From contig JAITBO010000315.1 of assembly GCA_031283505.1 (NCBI GenBank), positions 1 to 11,394 of the forward strand: a stretch of DNA of 11,394 nucleotides. Direction: 5' to 3'. Below, in pieces: positions 7,146-11,394 of the stretch. Source of the DNA: Treponema sp. (GTDB taxonomy: Bacteria > Spirochaetota > Spirochaetia > Treponematales > Breznakiellaceae). Under the pieces are notes generated by a model. It did not search any database, was not told the origin of the DNA, and saw only the letters and a list, made by a program, of their open reading frames with translations. Each line of letters opens with the position of its first letter. Positions within the stretch are counted from its first letter, which is position 1. The position numbers were made by a program, and so were the translations under genes.

Positions 7146-7790
7146 TCAGCGTAATACGCCGAAGATCGATTTTATGACAGCCCGTTCCAAGCCGCTTAAA
7201 AGATAATCCGCCGATATGGAGAGCAACGCAACAGAAGCTCCGCCAATGATGAGGAGATCGTTCCGCATAACCTGTAGTCCTGTAAATATGATGGTCCCCA
7301 AGCCTCCCCCTCCTATATAGGCTACCAAGGTCGCACTGGCTATTACTTCAGCGGCGGCGGTCTTAAAACCTGTCAATATCAGGGGCAGGGCCAGCGGGGT
7401 CTTGACGGTAAAAAAGATCCGCCTGCTGTTCATGCCCATGCCCCGGGCGGTTTCCAAAACCGGGGCGGCTATGGAACTGAAGGCAGTCGTCGTATTTATC
7501 AGTATCGGGGGAATGGCGAGAAAACAGAGGGCTGTCAGGGCAGGCTTAACGCCGATACCCATAACGGGAATGCACAGGAAAAGGACCCCAAGGCTCGGGA
7601 TAATCCTGAAGGTTGAAAAGACGCCGGTTATCACATCCCGGAAGATTTTCTTCCTTGCACAGAGGGCCCCCAGGGGAACCGCGATGATGCAGGCGATACC
7701 AAGTGCCAAGGCACTGATCCACAGGTGTTCTAGAAGCAGTCTGCCGTATTTGGAGCCGTTTGTCTGAAAATATCCTATATATGCCTGCAT
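7146..7790 (-). CDS. Opu/Osm-type ABC importer permease (first permease)
   Basis: A 214-residue BPD_transp_1 permease with several hydrophobic helices (about 22-43, 57-79, 84-101, 137-165, 177-200). The EAA-like coupling loop is at about 113-136 (ETARGMGMNSRRIF then TPLALP). It is first in the operon and probably pairs with the second permease at 3825-4457. Only a purine-rich AAAGAAAG stands before the ATG, a weak ribosome site, whereas the next gene has a strong one. Product levels may therefore be set separately despite shared transcription. Confidence 0.86.
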   Translation of the reverse strand: MQAYIGYFQTNGSKYGRLLLEHLWISALALGIACIIAVPLGALCARKKIFRDVITGVFSTFRIIPSLGVLFLCIPVMGIGVKPALTALCFLAIPPILINTTTAFSSIAAPVLETARGMGMNSRRIFFTVKTPLALPLILTGFKTAAAEVIASATLVAYIGGGGLGTIIFTGLQVMRNDLLIIGGASVALLSISADYLLSGLERAVIKSIFGVLR

Positions 7791-7814
7791 CTTTCTTTTA
7801 TCCCTAATATTCAG

Positions 7815-7837
7815 ACTATTATAATATCAATAGTATT
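7815..7837 (-). promoter_or_regulatory. Dyad in the operon leader (operator or RNA pairing site)
   Basis: ACTATT at 7815-7820 and AATAGT at 7829-7834 form a dyad with an eight-base centre, just downstream of the predicted start of transcription (about 7840). The motif CTATTGA(C/T)A occurs here (7825-7833, minus strand), over the -35 box (7870-7878, minus strand) and between permease and binding-protein genes (7132-7140, plus strand). Repetition at three control points of one operon suggests a regulator site, but the sequence is AT-rich and this is inference. Confidence 0.4.
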
Positions 7838-7846
7838 CTTATAGAA

Positions 7847-7875
7847 TTTATAATATATTGAGTAGTATTTGTCAA
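7847..7875 (-). promoter_or_regulatory. Sigma-70 promoter of the ABC importer operon
   Basis: On the minus strand a perfect -35 TTGACA (7875-7870) and a -10 TATAAA (7852-7847) are separated by exactly 17 bases. They lie about 57 bases before the first ATG. Transcription should begin near 7840, giving a leader of about 50 bases that starts with the 14-base repeat described above. This is the clearest promoter in the window. Confidence 0.75.
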
Positions 7876-7993
7876 TAGGAGATCAAAAAATATGATCCCC
7901 TGTGGATCGAAAACGAGACTGCCGGGACGGAGGCGCTTTGATTCCGCTCTGCTAAGCGATACGGACCTATAACCGATTAAAGTGAGGAGATGC

Positions 7994-7999
7994 TATGAT
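7994..7999 (+). promoter_or_regulatory. IS110 left-end -10 box (half of a circle-junction promoter)
   Basis: TATGAT stands a few bases inside the left end. If the excised circle joins at GGAG (9423-9426 with 7986-7989), it comes exactly 17 bases after the TTGACA at 9408-9413. IS110 relatives are known to build such promoters at the joined ends to drive bridge RNA and transposase. No -35 is seen to its left in the integrated form. Confidence 0.45.
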
Positions 8000-8009
8000 T
8001 TAAATTATC

Positions 8010-8236
8010 GGGGAATGAGGGTACTCTGGTCTGACGGGGCCAGAGAGCCGGTGGAAGGTTGTTCTTCACGCTGAGGAAACGGAGCGAAAAACTCGGTAAG
8101 GAACTGTACATAAATAAAATGCCCGGCATTTTATGTTTATTGCTCATGCAATAAGGAAATAACATGACTAAAGGGTCATGTTATTTCTGTACAGTTCCTA
8201 AACCTCGATGAAGAGATTGACTTAAACCGACCACCG
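8010..8236 (+). ncRNA. Candidate IS110 bridge RNA, interrupted by a MITE
   Basis: About ten bases after the TATGAT box the sequence folds into a strong 5' stem-loop (8024-8031 with 8038-8045, eight pairs including one G-U, six-base loop). A long imperfect hairpin follows: 8049-8054 pairs with 8231-8236 (CGGTGG/CCACCG); an AA/GA internal loop separates 8057-8060 with 8225-8228 (GGTT/AACC); then 8063-8068 pairs with 8209-8214 (TCTTCA/TGAAGA), with large unpaired strands. A 5' stem-loop plus a hairpin with internal loops, upstream of the recombinase, is the bridge RNA plan of the IS110 group. The 99-bp MITE (8100-8198) sits in the inner loop region. Without it the RNA would be about 125 nt, shorter than the 177 nt of IS621; a second, donor-type loop is not clear. 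Confidence 0.45.
8100..8198. mobile_element. 99-bp MITE with cloverleaf symmetry and TAA target duplication
   Basis: The ends GGAACTGTACA (8100-8110) and TGTACAGTTCC (8188-8198) are perfect inverted repeats. With a few mismatches they extend to about 25 bases (GGAACTGTACA, x, AAATAA, x, ATG, CCC). The element is flanked by TAA on both sides (8097-8099, 8199-8201), a 3-bp T-N-A duplication as in some IS5-family groups. Inside are three hairpins with almost no spare bases: 8112-8122 with 8126-8136 (one mismatch), 8137-8143 with 8148-8154, and 8156-8168 with 8175-8187 (13 perfect pairs). It encodes no protein; mobilisation by a transposase elsewhere is inferred. Confidence 0.65.
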
Positions 8237-8245
8237 TATAGCAAA

Positions 8246-9343
8246 ATGCAGCTGCCAGTCATAGGCAAACCTGCGGTTTGCACGCAGACTGCGAATAGGA
8301 GTACGGTGCACCCGACACCCGTCGGACTCAAAGAGTCCGCAATTGCTCCTGGGCGGACGGACTCCGTGGGGCGGCAGCAGTTGTACGGGAAACTGGAGCC
8401 GGGGGACAAAGTGAGCCTTGAGGCGGGGAATCTGGCCTTCCAAATGGCCAGTGAAATCAAAGCCCAAGTGGGGAGCGAGGTGGTGGTGCTCAATTCGAGC
8501 AAGTTGCCGTTGATTTACGGGTCGATGAAGAAGACCGACAAGGAGGACTCCCTGAAACTGGCCCGGTTGATAGAGATGATGAAGGACGAGCTGCTACCCA
8601 CGGTGCCGATCCCGAGTGAAAAGGAACTCCGCCGGAGGACCCTGGTAGCCGGTTATCGGAGGGTAAAGAAGAACCGGACCCAGATGATCAACCTGTTGCA
8701 CGGGCTGTTTGTGCACCAGGGGATAACGACGGTGGTAAAGAAGGACCTGGCGACTAAGACGAAGCGGGAAGAGGCGGTGAAGCAGCTAACCGGGCTGGAA
8801 GGGGAAGAGGCCGCCTGGATTCTCACGTGTCTTAAGGCGCACGAGGAGCGGATTGTCGAGTTGGAGCGGCGGATGGAGGAGGAGCGGAAGGGGGACGAAC
8901 AGATAAAACGGCTGGAAAGGGTACCCGGGGTGGGGCCGCTGGTGGCGCTGGTCTTTGTATCCTATCTGGGGGACGCGAATCGGTTTGATAATGCGGCCCA
9001 AGTCAGCAATTATCTCGGGCTGGTGCCGCGGGTGGATATATCCGGAACGATAGTAAGAACCGGGGGTATAACGAAGCGGGGGAACGGGTGGCTGAGGTCG
9101 TTATTGGTGCAAGCCTCGTGGGCGTTACTGAGGTGGAAGGATGGAGGAGGGTTGAAAGCTCAGTATATGACGAATGAAAAGGGTTTGGGAAAAAAGAAAT
9201 CGATTGTGGCCATTGCGAGAAAGTTGGGAGTATTACTGTATACGCTGGTGAAAAACGGAACGGAATATGAAGATAGGAAGTTCAGCGGAGGAAAGAAGGC
9301 GGATGGTATTGAACACCTTGCGGAAGAGGCATTAGCGGGCTAA
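8246..9343 (+). CDS. IS110-family transposase (DEDD/Transposase_20), N-terminus abnormal
   Basis: Residues about 46-365 are a clear IS110 recombinase. LEAGNLAF supplies the catalytic Glu (59), KKTDKED supplies two Asp (98 and 101), and a helical linker follows (about 110-215). The Transposase_20 part comes next (VPGVGPLVAL, QVSNYLGLVPRVDISGT with the likely catalytic Ser 266, then GGITKRGN..LRSLL). The usual opening with GIDLHK-type sequence and the first catalytic Asp is missing: residues 1-45 resemble nothing in the family and come from the hairpin-rich block. The frame is open upstream to 8168, without another ATG or a ribosome site. The protein is therefore probably inactive unless a start elsewhere restores the domain. 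A CGGGC/GCCCG hairpin overlaps the stop. Confidence 0.75.
   Translation: MQLPVIGKPAVCTQTANRSTVHPTPVGLKESAIAPGRTDSVGRQQLYGKLEPGDKVSLEAGNLAFQMASEIKAQVGSEVVVLNSSKLPLIYGSMKKTDKEDSLKLARLIEMMKDELLPTVPIPSEKELRRRTLVAGYRRVKKNRTQMINLLHGLFVHQGITTVVKKDLATKTKREEAVKQLTGLEGEEAAWILTCLKAHEERIVELERRMEEERKGDEQIKRLERVPGVGPLVALVFVSYLGDANRFDNAAQVSNYLGLVPRVDISGTIVRTGGITKRGNGWLRSLLVQASWALLRWKDGGGLKAQYMTNEKGLGKKKSIVAIARKLGVLLYTLVKNGTEYEDRKFSGGKKADGIEHLAEEALAG
8249..8350 (+). other. Hairpin-rich block replacing the transposase N-terminus
   Basis: This stretch holds GCAAACC/GGTTTGC (8265-8271 with 8275-8281, three-base loop), CCGAC/GTCGG (8312-8316 with 8321-8325) and CGGACTC/GAGTCCG (8323-8329 with 8333-8339). An enclosing AGGAG/CTCCT stem spans 8297-8301 and 8346-8350. 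The second and third hairpins share bases 8323-8325, so they exclude each other. Translated in the transposase frame it has no stop but no family similarity. It may be an inserted structured repeat or part of an RNA; its identity is unknown to me. Confidence 0.4.
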
Positions 9344-9407
9344 GCCCGTTTGCATAGAGGGTCAGGGGCTGTCAGGGGAAAAAATTCGAAAAAAGCTGCG
9401 AATTCCC

Positions 9408-9413
9408 TTGACA
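9408..9413 (+). promoter_or_regulatory. IS110 right-end -35 box (half of a circle-junction promoter)
   Basis: TTGACA, a perfect -35 hexamer, stands about 10-20 bases inside the right end, just after a small hairpin (AATTCG at 9382-9387 with CGAATT at 9399-9404). No good -10 is seen 16-18 bases downstream in the integrated state, where the sequence is G-rich. Joined to the left end at GGAG it would complete a consensus promoter (see 7994-7999). Confidence 0.45.
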
Positions 9414-9492
9414 TAAAACATAGGAGGGAGGAGTTAGGAGTGGAAGACGGGAGAGCTTCGCTCCCTCCCGATCATAATGCTTGGCGGGGCGT

Positions 9493-9536
9493 AAAAAGGC
9501 CCTCCCGTGGACTGTGGGTCCGGGGGAGGGCTTTTT
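9493..9536. terminator. Bidirectional intrinsic terminator between IS110 and the BspA-like gene
   Basis: AAAAAGGCCCTCCC and GGGAGGGCTTTTT form a long stem with an inner GGAC/GTCC pair (8-10 strong G-C pairs). A run of five T follows on either strand. It ends plus-strand transcripts from the IS110 side and minus-strand transcripts of the gene ending at 9563. A smaller hairpin (GGGAG/CTCCC, about 9449-9465) stands just before it; the rest of 9434-9492 holds nothing recognisable. Confidence 0.8.
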
Positions 9537-9562
9537 AGGGCGTCAGGCGCGCGTTTGCGCTG

Positions 9563-11236
9563 CTACAAGTCCTCAAAGACTAAGGTAACATTGACACTAG
9601 TACCAAAGGCCCCCTTAAAATCAGTTTCCCAAAGGGGATCATAGGTACTACCCGCAGGTCGCTTGACAGTAACAGTCTTTGAGTAGTCATTCTGATATTC
9701 CGGGTAATCGCCTAGATCTATTGTCGGCGCATCCTTGGGCAGAGTGATGGTGAGGGCCTGGTCACCGGACCCTTCGAAGGCCTGGCCGATGTAAGTTACC
9801 GCCGGGAGGTTCAACGTGGTCAGGGCTCTACAGTTACTGAAGGCGCTATACTCAATGTGAGTTGCCGAGGGGAGGTCCAGCGTGGTCAGGGCGCTGCAAC
9901 CACTCAAAGCATGGGGGCCAATATCAGTAGCCTTCGGGAGGTACAAGGTGGTCAGGGCGGGGCAAAGATCGAGGGCCTGGATGGCCAGGGTCGTTACTTC
10001 CGGGAGGTTCAAGGTGGTCAGGTCGTAACAGGCGTAAAAAGCCAGTTGTCCGATGAACGTAGCCGCTGAAAGGTCCAAGGAAACCAGGGCATAATTGCTG
10101 GAGAAAGCCTCTGTGCCAATATATGTTGCCGCCGGAAGGTTCACCGTGGTCAGGGCTTTACAATAATGGAAAGCAACATCGCCAATGTGCGTTGCCGCCG
10201 GGAAATCCACCGTGGTCAAGGCAATACAGCTTGCGAAAGCCCATTTGTCAATATAGGTTGCCGCCGGGAAGTCCACCGTAGTCAAGGTATCACACATAAA
10301 GAAGGCGCTCGCGCCGATAGTTTCTATACCGCTGCCGCTTATGCTCTGGAGGGACGTAAAGTTTTTGAAAGCTGGGTTGGTGAGATTGGGCGGAATGGCC
10401 CCCCCCACAATGCTTTTCGCCGCATCGGGCAGGATCAGGGACACCACCCGGTCTTTTCCGGTGCTGAACTCCCAGTCCGGGTCAAACACGGTCCCGGTCA
10501 TGGAACACAGGGACAGGTCCACATCCACATACTTCCCCGCCGCCGCTATCACCGCCAGGAACTTTGCCAGGCTGTCCGCGCGGCTCCCCAGGTTCATCTT
10601 CATGGGCAGGAGTATGGGGTCATCCACGCCGCCCCGGGGGTCGTTGTTTTTGGCCAGGTGGGCCAGGTAGGCCCGGGCTGCCGCGACGCTGGGCAGGGGG
10701 AAGCTAAAGTCGCCGGTGTAGACGGGGGTCCCGTCTTCATCGGGGGTATCGCCGATTTCGATCTTGCTGCCCCCGGTGTTACCACCACTGCCGCCGCCGC
10801 CGCCTCCGCCGCCTCCGCCTCCGGTGGAAATGGTAACCGAAACCGGCTGGGTTTTCCCGTCTTCAAAGGTAACATTTCCGCTGATGGACGCTATTTCTCC
10901 GCTTCCCCCTTCCGTTCCGGTCGTTTTAACGGCTACGGTAAAGGAAGCTGTTGCGTTGGAAGGTTTGAGGGTCAGGGTGGTCCCCGTGCTGGCGGCTACC
11001 GTTCCCACGCTCCGGGTGTTGTCCGGGCTGATGGTCAGTTCATAGCGGTCCCCGCTCTGGGGCGTGTAGGCCGCCCGGTCCCCGCTCTCATAAATGACCA
11101 GGGTGTAGGTCTTGCCCCCCGTGGTCCCGCTGTAGCTTACAGTCGCCCCGCCGCCGCCGGTCTCACACCCGCCAATGAACATCGCCGCCCCAAAGAGTAC
11201 GGCGAAACCGAACCACAGGCCATGTGTCTTTTTCAT
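9563..11236 (-). CDS. BspA-like leucine-rich-repeat lipoprotein
   Basis: A 557-residue predicted lipoprotein. Residues 1-23 form a signal peptide with a lipobox ending IGG before Cys24. Residues about 30-150 are a Ser/Thr/Gly-rich beta-type domain. A run of eleven Gly with a GGSGGNTGG tail forms a linker. A region of about 130 residues without clear similarity follows, then about nine LRR_5-type repeats of 22 residues (LTTVDFPAATYIGxxAFxxCxA), and a short C-terminal cap. BspA-like proteins of Treponema and Bacteroidota are surface-exposed and bind host or bacterial partners; that role is inferred here. The ATG at 11236-11234 was chosen because AAGGAG lies seven bases upstream and it starts the signal peptide directly. 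Reading on to 11362 would bury the signal behind 42 residues. Confidence 0.85.
   Translation of the reverse strand: MKKTHGLWFGFAVLFGAAMFIGGCETGGGGATVSYSGTTGGKTYTLVIYESGDRAAYTPQSGDRYELTISPDNTRSVGTVAASTGTTLTLKPSNATASFTVAVKTTGTEGGSGEIASISGNVTFEDGKTQPVSVTISTGGGGGGGGGGGSGGNTGGSKIEIGDTPDEDGTPVYTGDFSFPLPSVAAARAYLAHLAKNNDPRGGVDDPILLPMKMNLGSRADSLAKFLAVIAAAGKYVDVDLSLCSMTGTVFDPDWEFSTGKDRVVSLILPDAAKSIVGGAIPPNLTNPAFKNFTSLQSISGSGIETIGASAFFMCDTLTTVDFPAATYIDKWAFASCIALTTVDFPAATHIGDVAFHYCKALTTVNLPAATYIGTEAFSSNYALVSLDLSAATFIGQLAFYACYDLTTLNLPEVTTLAIQALDLCPALTTLYLPKATDIGPHALSGCSALTTLDLPSATHIEYSAFSNCRALTTLNLPAVTYIGQAFEGSGDQALTITLPKDAPTIDLGDYPEYQNDYSKTVTVKRPAGSTYDPLWETDFKGAFGTSVNVTLVFEDL
9770..10356 (-). repeat. 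Tandem 66-bp LRR repeats
   Basis: Nine imperfect 66-bp units encode 22-residue LRR_5 repeats. The conserved core is LTT(V/L)(D/N)(F/L)PAAT, followed by a variable Ile-Gly-x-x-Ala-Phe half. DNA identity between neighbouring units is high enough (for example GTTGCCGCCGGGA recurs on the plus strand) to allow unit gain or loss by recombination. Variation concentrates in the half of the unit facing away from the conserved strand. Confidence 0.75.
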
Positions 11237-11394
11237 GGTGCGCTCCTTTTCGTGTATACACCCATGATCGGAGCCCGGGTATCCCCAGGATCCGCCACAG
11301 GCGGCCCCGGCATATTCACACACGCCGGAGATTAAAAAAAGAGGACTTACGCTTGTAAACATTGACCCGGATAGGGTAGAATGACACCGCGTAA
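11237..11394 (-). promoter_or_regulatory. Upstream region of the LRR lipoprotein gene
   Basis: The 158 bases hold the ribosome site AAGGAG and a perfect 10-bp palindrome GTGTATACAC (11252-11261), placed just before it. No convincing -35/-10 pair is seen; TATACA in the palindrome is a possible -10 without a partner. The palindrome could be an operator. The promoter may lie beyond the window edge. Confidence 0.25.

Larger units (their letters stand above)
7986..9433 (+). mobile_element. IS110-family insertion sequence (boundaries approximate)
   Basis: The element holds a transposase of the DEDD/Transposase_20 type, about 260 bases of structured 5' non-coding sequence and a short 3' end. IS110 elements lack terminal inverted repeats; their ends are defined by a short shared core. 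The best shared word is GGAG, at 7986-7989 on the left and in tandem at 9423-9433 on the right. About 1.44 kb, less the 99-bp MITE, gives about 1.34 kb, normal for the family. The left boundary cannot lie after the TATGAT box at 7994 if the junction promoter model holds. The flanks do not reveal an interrupted gene. Confidence 0.6.

Noticed and set aside
7791..7850. Riboswitch in the importer leader
   Set aside because: The leader is only about 50 bases, AT-rich and without a recognisable aptamer; the dyad and the complementary repeat explain what is seen.
8097..8201. tRNA-like gene, because of the cloverleaf shape
   Set aside because: No tRNA consensus bases, T-loop, anticodon arm geometry or CCA; TAA duplications and matching ends fit a transposed element.
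10166..11335. 389-codon open frame antisense to the LRR lipoprotein gene
   Set aside because: Low-complexity mirror of the repeats and Gly linker, with no ribosome site or domain; the minus-strand gene has signal peptide, lipobox and LRR repeats.
11237..11362. Upstream start for the LRR lipoprotein
   Set aside because: It would place 42 residues before a complete signal peptide; the internal ATG has a good ribosome site.
355..11391. Shared 10-base word ACGCGGTGTC near both window ends (inverted)
   Set aside because: Ten-base matches are expected many times by chance in 11 kb; no other similarity extends it.

Overview
The window most likely comes from a host-associated spirochaete of the Treponema type, possibly a termite-gut lineage. 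This is an inference from gene content: a membrane-anchored PpiC protein next to a DUF115 (Maf-like) protein, a GGGKKE-type substrate-binding protein, a BspA-like leucine-rich-repeat lipoprotein, and many mobile-element remnants. No rRNA or other phylogenetic marker is present.

Layout. (1) Positions 1-321 hold nested ends of IS1-family insertion sequences on the minus strand: three copies of a GGTGAT terminal repeat and two copies of the start of a zinc-ribbon transposase, one cut by the other. (2) 460-3756 (+) is a two-gene unit: a periplasmic SurA/PpiD-like parvulin anchored by one membrane helix, and a GC-rich DUF115 protein. (3) 3825-7790 (-) is a five-gene, tightly coupled operon for an Opu/Osm-type quaternary-amine ABC importer (permease, binding protein, iron-sulfur protein, ATPase, second permease). 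It has a good sigma-70 promoter at 7847-7875 and leader repeats that can pair with the intergenic region before the binding-protein gene. No clear terminator is visible in the 68 bases (3757-3824) between the convergent genes. (4) About 7986-9433 (+) is an IS110-family element. Its 5' non-coding region can fold like a bridge RNA and carries a 99-bp MITE with cloverleaf symmetry. Its transposase lacks a recognisable DEDD N-terminus, which is replaced by a hairpin-rich block. (5) 9563-11236 (-) encodes a BspA-like LRR lipoprotein. A strong bidirectional terminator at 9493-9536 separates it from the IS110 element.

How the parts work together. The ABC genes form one importer; the embedded 2x[4Fe-4S] protein is the odd partner and suggests the imported compound is used in anaerobic redox metabolism rather than only for osmoprotection. 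The most unusual region is 7980-8400, where a candidate guide RNA, a junction promoter split between the two ends of IS110, a MITE and a structured block overlap.
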